This document shows, in pieces, positions 9,276 to 17,780 of a stretch of 64,000 nucleotides of DNA; the first letter of the stretch is position 1, and every line of letters starts with the position of its first letter. The position numbers and the translations under genes are program-made. The notes under the pieces are model-generated. The model ran no database searches, had not been told where the DNA came from, and saw nothing but the letters and a program-made list of their open reading frames with translations. This DNA is from Aeromicrobium sp. A1-2 (GTDB taxonomy: Bacteria; Actinomycetota; Actinomycetes; Propionibacteriales; Nocardioidaceae), in contig NZ_CP027482.1 of NCBI RefSeq assembly GCF_003443875.1, positions 806,001-870,000 of the forward strand. Reading direction: 5' to 3'.

Positions 9276-9328
9276 TGTGCCGGTAGTTCAGGCACGTTCC
9301 GGCACATTATCCGGCACATACCGGCACG
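9276..9328. promoter_or_regulatory. CCGGCACA repeat cluster, candidate integrase arm sites
   Basis: CCGGCACA occurs at 9299-9306 and 9311-9318, CCGGCACG at 9321-9328, and the inverted copy TGTGCCGG at 9276-9283. The same octamer CCGGCACG lies at 25035-25042, inside the other end. Short repeats just inside both att sites fit arm-type binding sites of a tyrosine integrase or of Xis. The 330 bp between attL and the first gene holds nothing else recognised. Confidence 0.45.
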
Positions 9329-9500
9329 GGTGTGGTCCTTCGGTGAAGTGCTGGACCAGAGGTCGAGACGATGAAGTCCATCAGAGCCGTCGGCCTACTG
9401 GCTCGCGCGGTCCCCAGCCGGACATGAGCCCCAACGTCCCCAAGCAGGTGGTGCTCAGGTCCTAAAGTGACGGGCAGTCATCACTACGTCGAAGGTGAGC

Positions 9501-10840
9501 ATGAGCGAGCAGACCTGGCACGAAGCGCGTCTGATACCAACCTCGGGGATCAGCGGCGCCCCTGAGCAGGAGCGTCGAGCCACTTCCGCCCTCCTCGCCG
9601 TGCTGAGCATCGTTCCGGACTACAGCAAGCGCTTCTCGGTGCTGTGGGAGCGCCAGGCGGCAAGGTGGCTACGTACATAGAGGTGCCGTTCGATCTTGAG
9701 GGCGACCGGGTCTATCCAGACGGATTGATGCGGGTGAAGCGGGGTTCGCGCGAGTGGACGGCGCTGGTCGAGGTCAAGACCGGAAAGAACTCCCTAGAGA
9801 CCACTCAACTCGAGAACTACTTGGACGTCGCCCGGGCCAACAACTTTGATGCCCTGATCACGATCAGCAACGAAATATCGCCCGTACCAGGACAGCATCC
9901 AACGAGTGTCGACAAGCGAAAACTTCGCAAAGTGGAGATTCACCACGGGTCATGGTCCTACGTGCTTGCCACTGCCATCGTCCAGAAGGAGCACCGAGGG
10001 GTCTCGGATCCGGAGCAGGCATGGATCCTTGGCGAATTGATTCGCTATCTCGAGCACGACAGATCTGGTGCTCTGGAACTAGACGACATGGGACCGAGCT
10101 GGATAGCGGTGCGAGACGCCGTATCTGCAGGCACGTTGCGATCGAGCGACAAGACGGCCGTTGAGATTGTGTCGCGTTTTGATGCGCTTCTGCGATACGC
10201 CAGTCTCCGGCTGGGGCAGCGACTCGGCACAGACGTCACTCCGTTGTTGACGCGCCAAGAGGTCGCCAATCCCACCTCACGTGCCGATTCGCTGCTGTCA
10301 TCACTTGTGGAAACAGGGGAGCTTACTGGAACTATCCGCATACCCAACGCAGTCGCACCGGTCCACATCACCGCTGACCTGCGCGCCAACCGAGTGACCT
10401 GCTTCGTGGACGTTGCTGCCCCCCAACAGGGCCGGCAGACCACTCGAGTCAATTGGATTGTGCGTCAGCTCAAGGACGCGAGGCCTGACGTGAGGGTTGA
10501 GTCATTTGTCGCCCGGGCCCGCGGCGCTGGGTCCGTAGAACTCTTGGCGGACGTGCGCGAAGACCCGAAACTCTGGGCGCCGGATGCCGAGAGGGACATT
10601 CGGTCATTCCGCATTGCGCTATCGGTAGTTGCGGGTTCAAAGAGGGGTCGGGGTCGCGGGGCGTTCATAGACTCAGTCCTCGACACCTTGGACACGTTCT
10701 ACGGTGAGGTTGTGCAGCACATCAAGCCTTGGGCCGCAGCCCCGCCGAAGTTGCGAGAGGCCGACCGCGGAGAACACGTCGCCGCTGAACTGGTTTCGAC
10801 CGACTTGTCGTCCCAGGATGGTCCAGAGACAGTCGGGTAG
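9501..10840 (+). pseudogene. PD-(D/E)XK nuclease-like gene, frameshifted
   Basis: Two frames join into one protein of about 445 residues. The first (from ATG 9501, AAGG upstream) reads SEQTWHEARLIPTSG and leaves frame near 9640; the second starts at GAPGGKVATYIEVPF and runs to 10840. An extra TG in GTGCTGTGGG would explain the shift. Just after the junction VYPDGL...ALVEVKTG gives a PD-(D/E)XK signature (Asp near 9719, Glu/Lys near 9770). The long C-terminal part is unrecognised. It could be a real lesion, a sequencing error or programmed frameshifting; no clear slippery heptamer is seen. Confidence 0.6.
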
Positions 10841-11040
10841 AGGCGTCCCCAGCGCCGACCCCGCCGAGGGCTTGGCTACGAATCCGCACGAGCGGAAGGG
10901 CGGCATACCGCCCAGATGGGCCCACCTGCACAAGATCAACCCAACCTGGCACGACGAGCGCAGGGGCTACGCTCCGATGCAGCGGCTAGAGTTCATTCAC
11001 CCACTCGTCCGACGGGGCCGAGTCGTAGCAGTGGAGTGCC

Positions 11041-12204
11041 ATGAAGATCATCTCGACATTGCGAGATAACAGAATCAATGCCTCGAACGTGTTGATCGAG
11101 ATGGGACTGTCCGAGTACGCGGAACTCGTCAAGGCCAACCTGCAGAACAACGAGTTCCAACGAAAGCGAGTATCTTCCTCCAAAACGGTCTACTCGTTGT
11201 TGAAATCTGACCTGTTGATCGGATGTGTTATCCCGCCCGTGGTGTTGGCGCTGAACTCTGAAGCCGGACTCGCCGATAGCGAAAAGGCGTCGATAGATGT
11301 ATGCACTATCCTCGACAACTCGTCAAGTATCGTCATCCTCGATGGACTTCAGCGCACCTATACGATTCTCGATTTACTGGACGAGCTTGATGGAAGCCCA
11401 GAAGAGCTCGCTCGCGTAGCTGAATCCAAGATGCGCGTTGAGGTGTACGTTGGGTTGAATCGTCTAGGAATCCTCTATCGGATGCTCACCCTAAACACAG
11501 GGCAAACTCCGATGTCGCTCCGTCAGCAAATCGAAATGCTCTACAGCGACTACATCGGGGCAAATGTTGGCAACATTGAACTTCTTCGTGAGTCCGACGG
11601 AAAGTACGCCACGCAGGAGAATCAGTACGTTTTCAAGGATGTGGTGGAAGGCTTCAACGCCTACTTGAATCGAGATGAGTTGCCGTTTGATCGCTCCGGA
11701 CTGCTGGAGAACATTCGTAGTTTGGAAAAGCTGTCAAAGTTGAATCAGAATACCGAGATATTCGAGGATTACATAGGCATTCTTGACGCCTTCGTACGTC
11801 GTGCCAATGATCAAATCGGCGGCACTAAACTCCCGGATGACTGGCACGAAGAAAGTGCCACTCCGTTCGGTCGAACGGTTAGCCAGGTATTCAAGAAGGC
11901 CCAGGCGATGTCGGGTCTGGGGGCTGCAATCGGCAAGCATATCGACCGCGAGGTATTAGGCGGCCTAGGCGAGGCTCGCGAACTTGTTGAACGTGTCGTG
12001 TCGGAAAACCCTGAGGATTTTCTGATTGATATCAATGCATCACTGGATTGGCTGAAAAATAACACTTCAAAAATCGGTAACGCGCAGCGGAACTTCTTCA
12101 CGTTCTTCTTTAGGGACCTTCTCAACGATGAGTCCGATACCTTCTTGAATCTCGAACAGTCAGCTGGTAGTGCGCTCCGCAAGTACCAAGATCAGAACGT
12201 CTAG
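11041..12204 (+). CDS. DGQR-motif protein (DUF262/DndB-like core), candidate defence gene
   Basis: A 387-residue protein without signal peptide. Residues 99-109 read ILDGLQRTYTI, matching the DGQQR/DGQHR signature of the ParB/sulfiredoxin-like fold found in DUF262 (GmrSD-type) and DndB-type proteins, with one Q replaced by L. Upstream is SDLLIGCVIPPVVLAL and downstream NTGQTPMSLRQQIEML, also in the style of that fold. The rest is helical and unrecognised. GGAG lies four bases before ATG 11041. It overlaps the following HEPN-motif gene. The DNA is visibly more AT-rich than the flanking genes, suggesting separate ancestry. Confidence 0.6.
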   Translation: MKIISTLRDNRINASNVLIEMGLSEYAELVKANLQNNEFQRKRVSSSKTVYSLLKSDLLIGCVIPPVVLALNSEAGLADSEKASIDVCTILDNSSSIVILDGLQRTYTILDLLDELDGSPEELARVAESKMRVEVYVGLNRLGILYRMLTLNTGQTPMSLRQQIEMLYSDYIGANVGNIELLRESDGKYATQENQYVFKDVVEGFNAYLNRDELPFDRSGLLENIRSLEKLSKLNQNTEIFEDYIGILDAFVRRANDQIGGTKLPDDWHEESATPFGRTVSQVFKKAQAMSGLGAAIGKHIDREVLGGLGEARELVERVVSENPEDFLIDINASLDWLKNNTSKIGNAQRNFFTFFFRDLLNDESDTFLNLEQSAGSALRKYQDQNV

Positions 12205-13372
12205 ATCGGCTTTCGCTGTGTCGGGTGACGGTACAGAGTTCGAAGTCCGATTCGAAGCGAACGCGTTCTACCTAGTGACCAACTCGGATATGGGCGATCT
12301 CAGAGTCACGACCGGTCTGCACCTTGACGTGGGTTCTGAGGCCCATAAGTTCGAGGTGGTGCCGCTTCTGCGGACCGATTTGCACGAGAATGCGGTCCGC
12401 GAGGTCTTCTTGGCTGGGGGTACGGAGGACGTTCGTATTGGTTGGATAATCCCCGCGAATGCGCTTTCCTCAGACGCCCATGACCGTGCAACAGACTCTC
12501 ACTTCCTCAAGTACGCCTACGTGACGATTCGCGAGGTTCTCAGAGATCACCAACGGCTGTTCGCGGCAAAAGTCAGGCAGGGTCAGGCGCAGGGAGTTCT
12601 CGAGTCGAGCTTCGCCGACCTGTTCCACGACAACGTTTGTTTCTTGGCAGTGTCGATGAAACGGTTTCCTGATGGATCTCCGCTGGAATGGCTGAAGCCG
12701 AGCCTGATTGGCGAAGGATACGTGCCCTTCGGTGCGAGCGACCCTGACTCGTTGCGATGGATCCCTCATGGCGAAAGTGTGGGCAAGAAGGTCAAGTTGA
12801 AGTTGATTGGCCCCGGCATTGCGCAGCCGGAAGTGGCAATCAAAATGATGACTATCGCCGCTGCAACCAGCTCGTCGCCCGTCACCCAGTTCTTCTATCT
12901 GTATCAGGTTGTCGAGTTCTTAATGGAGGTCGTGCTACGCACTTCGATAGCTACGATCGGATCCGAAATTGGGCGATCCATTGAGGCGGGTAGGTTCCAG
13001 GCTCTGCGGGACCACTTGGAAGACTTTCAGGCCGCGATGAGTGAGAAGCACCGTCTGAAGCTCTTGATGGAGTGTTGCGTCGGCAGCGGGAAAGCGGTCG
13101 GCGAACTGGAACAAGCCGCTGCAGACTTCCTTTGCACAGTCGAGGTTAAAGCGAAGACCGGGATCTCGTCGCTGTATCAGGTGCGGAATTTTGTGGTTCA
13201 CCAGGTCAGGAGCATGCCGGATGAGGCCGAGGAGCAACTCCTCGTCGTAGTTCATGAGTTCGCGCGGTTCCTGTCGGCAATTCTTGCGACATTCGAAGCC
13301 GATCAACCGGACCAAGTATCAGCGCCGGCCGTTGTGGAAGACCTCACCCTCGAAGAGGACGCTATCCGCTGA
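12170..13372 (+). CDS. Unknown protein with C-terminal HEPN RNase-like motif
   Basis: A 400-residue protein from GTG 12170, overlapping the upstream gene by 35 bases; GTG 12218 is an alternative start and neither has a strong ribosome site. The N-terminal two thirds (beta-rich, for example EFEVRFEANAFYLVT) are unrecognised. The C-terminal 140 residues are helical and contain YQVRNFVVHQVRSMP, a clean RNxxxH motif (R339, H344) as in HEPN ribonucleases and Apea-like domains. The tight coupling suggests a two-gene functional unit. Toxin or effector activity is inference. Confidence 0.55.
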   Translation: MRSASTKIRTSRSAFAVSGDGTEFEVRFEANAFYLVTNSDMGDLRVTTGLHLDVGSEAHKFEVVPLLRTDLHENAVREVFLAGGTEDVRIGWIIPANALSSDAHDRATDSHFLKYAYVTIREVLRDHQRLFAAKVRQGQAQGVLESSFADLFHDNVCFLAVSMKRFPDGSPLEWLKPSLIGEGYVPFGASDPDSLRWIPHGESVGKKVKLKLIGPGIAQPEVAIKMMTIAAATSSSPVTQFFYLYQVVEFLMEVVLRTSIATIGSEIGRSIEAGRFQALRDHLEDFQAAMSEKHRLKLLMECCVGSGKAVGELEQAAADFLCTVEVKAKTGISSLYQVRNFVVHQVRSMPDEAEEQLLVVVHEFARFLSAILATFEADQPDQVSAPAVVEDLTLEEDAIR

Positions 13373-13822
13373 TGTAGCGGTATAATTTGCGTTTCGTCCA
13401 GACTTCGGCATACCGGTCTGAAGTCGGTTGGCCCGCCGCGACCGGCCTGACCCTTTCCACGGTGGAACGGTGCCGGTCAATCGACGCGAGGACACTCCAC
13501 GTCACACCACCGTGATTGCACCTCGGGGCTGCTGCACCACCCTCGCCATGCTGCAGGCCGTGGCGCCGACGCCGACCATCATGAATGGGTTTGGACTGGA
13601 AGTAGCGGAGTTGCCGCTCTCCGACCAGGCGGCAGTCTCGGGCTCGGGCCCGTTGAAGGCAACAGGCGCGTCACTTTGTAATAATGGATCTGGTTGGAAT
13701 GGGGATCGAGAACGCCCGGCGGCCCGATCTGTGAGAGGCCACCCAGGTCGACCGCGCTTCCTGCAGATTTCTGGCAATCTCGACCCACACTGAGGCCTTG
13801 CAAACGAATGCGGGACTTCCCG
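13373..13822. other. Intergenic region, no gene recognised
   Basis: About 450 bp between the convergent HEPN-motif gene and the TetR gene. It contains TATAAT at 13381-13386 without a convincing -35 box, and an inverted repeat GACTTC/GAAGTC at 13401-13425. No reading frame here resembles a protein I know. Confidence 0.5.
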
Positions 13823-14569
13823 TCACTTGTATTCAGAATAGATCCTCTGGACTAAGCCGATCTCAAAGGAGGCCGGTCGCATTCCTAAAGTGGAAACGGC
13901 CAGTCGTTTACCATCGCTCTGCGCGTCAACCAGCGCCAGAGCCATGTCCGCGAAGTGATCGCTCACCTCGCCCAGTGCCAACCTTTCTTCAGCGACATAC
14001 CAGTGCGCGACTCCATTGCACATCTCGAGCAGAGCGAGTCTGGCCAAGCTTGGCTCTGCCACGTGAAAAATGCCCTGCTCGACACCCGACTTAATGGTTT
14101 GACTCCAGAGCGCTTCGTACTCATCGCGTACGCGCATCACCGCATCTTTCGACGCACCTATCAGGCTCCGAACCTCACTGTCATTGACGATCGACATGAG
14201 GGGGTGGAGCCCTTCCGTCGCGACGTGTATCCGAACGAGAGCCGCCAGGCATTCAGCTGGACTTGTCAGGCCCTCCAAGGACTGCCGACCCACGGTTACG
14301 AAGCGCTCGAGACTGGTGCGCATCAGATGAACGAGCAGATCTTCCTTCGTGCCCATGTAGTGATAGAGCGAAGCTGTTGTGATGCCGGCCGCACTTGCAA
14401 TTTCGCGAATGCCAGAGGCCGCAAATCCTTTCGTTGCAAACAATCGCAGCGCGGAACTAGCGATACGAGCTTCCGTTGATTCCGGAGAGACCGTCGTCGA
14501 CGAAGTGTTCTTCGAGCCTGTGAGGGCACGACGCACGGCGGTAGCTTCTGCCTCAGACCTGAAATTCAC
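13823..14569 (-). CDS. TetR-family transcriptional regulator
   Basis: A 248-residue repressor-type protein. The helix-turn-helix is ALRLFATKGFAASGIREIA followed by AAGITTASLYHYMGTKEDLL; the remainder is the ligand-binding helical domain. GTG 14569 is preferred because GGAGA lies six bases upstream; a GTG at 14599 would add ten residues. It is divergent from the permease-led catabolic operon, and a perfect 24-bp palindrome lies between them, so it very likely controls that operon and responds to a pathway compound, perhaps an acyl-CoA. Confidence 0.88.
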   Translation of the reverse strand: MNFRSEAEATAVRRALTGSKNTSSTTVSPESTEARIASSALRLFATKGFAASGIREIASAAGITTASLYHYMGTKEDLLVHLMRTSLERFVTVGRQSLEGLTSPAECLAALVRIHVATEGLHPLMSIVNDSEVRSLIGASKDAVMRVRDEYEALWSQTIKSGVEQGIFHVAEPSLARLALLEMCNGVAHWYVAEERLALGEVSDHFADMALALVDAQSDGKRLAVSTLGMRPASFEIGLVQRIYSEYK

Positions 14570-14608
14570 GCCGTGTCTCCATCTCCTGTAATCCGTCACT
14601 TCCGACCC

Positions 14609-14638
14609 TTGACTCTACCTGTCGAGCAACTGTACCTT
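14609..14638 (+). promoter_or_regulatory. Predicted promoter of the catabolic operon
   Basis: TTGACT at 14609-14614 and TACCTT at 14633-14638, spaced 18 bp, fit a housekeeping-sigma promoter facing the permease gene. The expected start point (about 14645) falls inside the adjacent palindrome. Confidence 0.45.
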
Positions 14639-14642
14639 TCAG

Positions 14643-14666
14643 GCAACCGATCGATCGATCGGTTGC
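14643..14666. promoter_or_regulatory. Perfect 24-bp palindrome, likely TetR operator
   Basis: GCAACCGATCGA followed directly by its exact reverse complement, centred between the divergent TetR gene and the permease gene. Position, perfect symmetry and overlap with the predicted +1 of the operon support an operator for the adjacent TetR protein. Confidence 0.7.
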
Positions 14667-14703
14667 GATGAGTGCCATTGGATGCCGACCAGACGGAGCG
14701 AAA

Positions 14704-16155
14704 ATGACGAATCTAAATACCCCGCCCGAATCGCCGCCGAGGCGGCTGGAAGCCGATTCGATCGGATTGTCCGGCGCGGTCGCGCAGTCAGCAGCTCTGG
14801 TGGGTCCCGCGGCGGGCGCGATTGTCGGCACCATTTTTGTTGCTGGATTGGCAGGGCCGGCGGCTAGTCTCGCTTTCCTTATTGGAACTGCGATTTGCTT
14901 GTGCATTGCGAAGGTGATCGGTGATCACGCCCGGTTTTTCCCTAGTGCCGGATCGTTCTACACCTACCTGACGCAGAGTTTTGGACCCAGAACGGGATTC
15001 GTAGGAGGCCTCCTGCTCTTCGGGGCCTATCTTCTCCTGCTTCCATTTCAGCTGGCGTTCTTCGGCACGTTCGTGAGCAGTCTGTTCAAGAGCGGCTGGG
15101 GGTGGGATTTGCCGTGGCAGATCCCCGCCGCGCTCTTGGTGGCCCTGAGCGTAGGCCTCGCCGTTGCAGGGGTGGCCTACTCGTTGAACGCCGGCCTCAT
15201 CGGGCTAGGCGTGGAGGTCGCCATCCTGGCCATCTTCTCGTTGACAATTCTCGTGCAAGGTGGGGCGAACGGTCTTTCGCTCGAGCCCTTCAACCCGACG
15301 GCATCGCCAAAGGGCTTCATCGGCGGCGTAATGCTCGCCTGTGTCTTTACGATCTTCGCTTTCGTTGGTTTCGAATCCGCAACGACGCTAGGGGAAGAGG
15401 TGCGTGAACCCCGCAAGATCATTCCTCAAGCCGTCATGTTGACGACTCTTGTCATCGGCTTCTTCTTTCTCCTAGTGAGCTACACCGCCACGATCGGGTT
15501 CGGTGCGACGACCGCTGGCGCCGCCGAACTTGCTGCTGACCCGGCCGCGTTCAACACACTGGCCTTGGAGTTCGGCGGCCCCTGGCTATCGATCTTGATT
15601 AACCTTGCGCTTATTTCGAGCTTTGTGGCTCTGAATGTTGTCACGGTGAATGCAGGCTCCAGGATGCTGTACGCCCTGGGGCGAGACCACATGTTGCCTG
15701 AATCGCTGAGTGCGCTGAACTCGCGAAACGCCCCGGGCGCGGCCGCTTGCTGGATTGGTGGAACTGGGATCGCTGCCACCTTGCTGTTCGGCGGCATCTG
15801 GGGACCCGGCGACTACGCCAACTGGTCAGCGTTCTTCGCGACGTTCTTTTTCATTGCGGCTTACACGTTGTTGTGTATTGGAATTCTCCGCTACAAGCGG
15901 CAGCAGAGAGGGAGTAAGCGCCCCACCGGCCGCGAGATGTTGAGTGACGTAGTCCCGGTGATTGCGCTAGCAGGGCTGGCTCTCGTTTTGTACGGAAACG
16001 TGCATCCCCTCCCGCCGTCTCCTCTTCGCTACTTCATCTGGATCACCGTCGTTTTGATCATCGCAGCCAGTGCCGTCGCGGTCTATCTCGGTAGAACCCA
16101 ACCCGAGCGCCTGCGCCGCGCGGGGCAGCTGCTGGCCGGTGAGGAAGTGACCTGA
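14704..16155 (+). CDS. APC-superfamily amino acid/amine permease
   Basis: A 483-residue integral membrane transporter with about 12 hydrophobic segments. Seen: the N-terminal unwound-helix region VGPAAGAIVGTIF, ARFFPSAGSFYTYL near TM3, and the family segment FAFVGFESATTLGEEVREPRKIIP around TM6-7. ATG 14704 has GGAG five bases upstream. It is first in a five-gene operon after the TetR operator, so it probably imports the substrate degraded by the following enzymes. Substrate class (amino acid, polyamine or similar) is inferred from family only. Confidence 0.85.
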   Translation: MTNLNTPPESPPRRLEADSIGLSGAVAQSAALVGPAAGAIVGTIFVAGLAGPAASLAFLIGTAICLCIAKVIGDHARFFPSAGSFYTYLTQSFGPRTGFVGGLLLFGAYLLLLPFQLAFFGTFVSSLFKSGWGWDLPWQIPAALLVALSVGLAVAGVAYSLNAGLIGLGVEVAILAIFSLTILVQGGANGLSLEPFNPTASPKGFIGGVMLACVFTIFAFVGFESATTLGEEVREPRKIIPQAVMLTTLVIGFFFLLVSYTATIGFGATTAGAAELAADPAAFNTLALEFGGPWLSILINLALISSFVALNVVTVNAGSRMLYALGRDHMLPESLSALNSRNAPGAAACWIGGTGIAATLLFGGIWGPGDYANWSAFFATFFFIAAYTLLCIGILRYKRQQRGSKRPTGREMLSDVVPVIALAGLALVLYGNVHPLPPSPLRYFIWITVVLIIAASAVAVYLGRTQPERLRRAGQLLAGEEVT

Positions 16156-16200
16156 CCCTCGGCTCGTCTTCTCCAAGCGACCGGCCAACGAAGGAGCAAA

Positions 16201-17010
16201 ATGTCTGTACTGATTGAAGTTAGCGACGGGATCGCCGTCATCACAATTGATCGGCCTAGCAAGCTCAACGCGATGGACCCCGATGCGTACGAGGCAATCG
16301 GCGAAGCCTTTCTGAGAATCGAGAACGATCCCGACATCCTGGTTGGAATCGTTACCGGCGTCGGGCATAAGGCCTTCAGCGCGGGAGCGGACCTGAAGGA
16401 GATGCACAGCGACCGACCTGATGACGCCGGCTGGGAACCGTGGCGCCCTACGCGGTGGGATTTCGGACTCGGCACATCCAAGCCGTTGATTGCGGCAGTC
16501 AATGGTTACGCCCTTGCCGGCGGGCTCGAACTCGCTCTGGTGTGCGATATCCGAATCGCTTCCTCCAGCGCCGTGTTTGGAGCCCCCGAGGTCAAATGGG
16601 ATCTCCTCGACGGCTACGGCGCCTATCGGCTGCCACGAGTCGTGGGGCTTTCGAATGCGATGGATCTTCTCTTGACAGGCCGCTTTATAGACGCCGAAGA
16701 GGCGTTGCGCATCGGACTCGTAAGTCAGATCGTCGAGGGTGGCGCGCTCATGCAGCACGCGCAGGAAATTGCTCAGACGATTTGCGCGAACGGGTCTTTG
16801 GCAGTGCGCATGACGAAGGAGCTCGTGCAGCGGGGGCTGGACAGCTCGGTCGAGGCGCACTTCCGCCTCATGCATATGTTCTACGACCGCATTGACGGAT
16901 CCGACAGTCAGCGCGAGAGGCTAGATTCCTTCGCAAGCAAGCGACCGTCAGGCCGGCCCTCAACTTCAATTCCAGACCAACCAAACAGCCTGACGGAGGG
17001 TTCACGATGA
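16201..17010 (+). CDS. Enoyl-CoA hydratase/isomerase (crotonase) family
   Basis: A 269-residue crotonase-fold enzyme acting on an acyl-CoA. The first oxyanion segment is AFSAGADLKEM, the second is NGYALAGGLELALVCD, then FGAPEVKWDLLDGYGAYRLPR, where a typical hydratase would have GLIPGAGG. The altered catalytic loop leaves hydratase, isomerase or ring/C-C cleaving activity open. The C-terminus extends in a Ser/Pro-rich tail. The following MBL gene overlaps by ATGA, so the two are co-translated. Confidence 0.85.
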   Translation: MSVLIEVSDGIAVITIDRPSKLNAMDPDAYEAIGEAFLRIENDPDILVGIVTGVGHKAFSAGADLKEMHSDRPDDAGWEPWRPTRWDFGLGTSKPLIAAVNGYALAGGLELALVCDIRIASSSAVFGAPEVKWDLLDGYGAYRLPRVVGLSNAMDLLLTGRFIDAEEALRIGLVSQIVEGGALMQHAQEIAQTICANGSLAVRMTKELVQRGLDSSVEAHFRLMHMFYDRIDGSDSQRERLDSFASKRPSGRPSTSIPDQPNSLTEGSR

Positions 17011-17780
17011 CCAAGATGTACGCATTTCATGGCGGTGGCGAACAGCTGACGAGATCAGTCATTGATCCATTCGATGATGATTGCGGGGCGATTATCGATG
17101 CTCCCTATTTCTTCTACATGATTCAACATCCTGAAGGAACGATCCTCTTCGATACGGGCGCTCATGTTTCATTCATCGACGACCCTCGCACGCGGCTCGG
17201 CGAGGGCGCTGACAAGTATGCAATCAGCATGAGCACGGGCGACGATGTAGTGAGCCAAATTGCTTCGGTCGGGGTCGAGCCTGAGTCGATCGACGTGATT
17301 GTGCCGTCCCACCTGCACTACGACCATTGCGGTGGGATGGAGTTCTTCCCGAACGCGAGAATCTATCTGCAGCGGGCAGAGCTTGAGTTCGCAAATAACC
17401 CTCCGATCTACCAACGCGATGTCTACGTGCCGGCCGATTACGAGCAACCACTGGACTGGAACCTGCTTGACGGTGAACACGACGTGTTCAACGACGGCAG
17501 CGTCGTCATTTTTCCCACGCCAGGGCACACCCCGGGACATCAATCAATGTTGGTGAGATTGAAAGACAGCGCTTTCATCCTCGTCGGTGACGCTGCATAC
17601 GATCCCGAGAAAATGCAGCAACGTAGGCTGCCGGCCGTGATTTGGAGTCCCGACGAAATGATCGCGAGTTGGGAACTGCTTGAGGCCAAACAGCGGGAGT
17701 ACGATGCGGAGCTCATCTTCACCCACGACATCAACTTCCGCGAGAAGACACGTGTCGCTCCCGCGGAGTGGTACGAGTGA
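17007..17780 (+). CDS. MBL-fold metallo-hydrolase, lactonase-like
   Basis: A 257-residue metallo-beta-lactamase-fold hydrolase. Metal site: SHLHYDHCGG (His102, His104, Asp106, His107), PTPGHTPGHQSM, the bridging Asp in LVGDAAYD and the distal His in FTHDINF. The arrangement resembles N-acyl homoserine lactonases (AttM/AiiA type), so opening of a lactone or related ring is a reasonable guess, not a demonstrated function. Its ATG overlaps the crotonase stop and its own stop overlaps the next start (GTGA). Confidence 0.82.
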   Translation: MTKMYAFHGGGEQLTRSVIDPFDDDCGAIIDAPYFFYMIQHPEGTILFDTGAHVSFIDDPRTRLGEGADKYAISMSTGDDVVSQIASVGVEPESIDVIVPSHLHYDHCGGMEFFPNARIYLQRAELEFANNPPIYQRDVYVPADYEQPLDWNLLDGEHDVFNDGSVVIFPTPGHTPGHQSMLVRLKDSAFILVGDAAYDPEKMQQRRLPAVIWSPDEMIASWELLEAKQREYDAELIFTHDINFREKTRVAPAEWYE

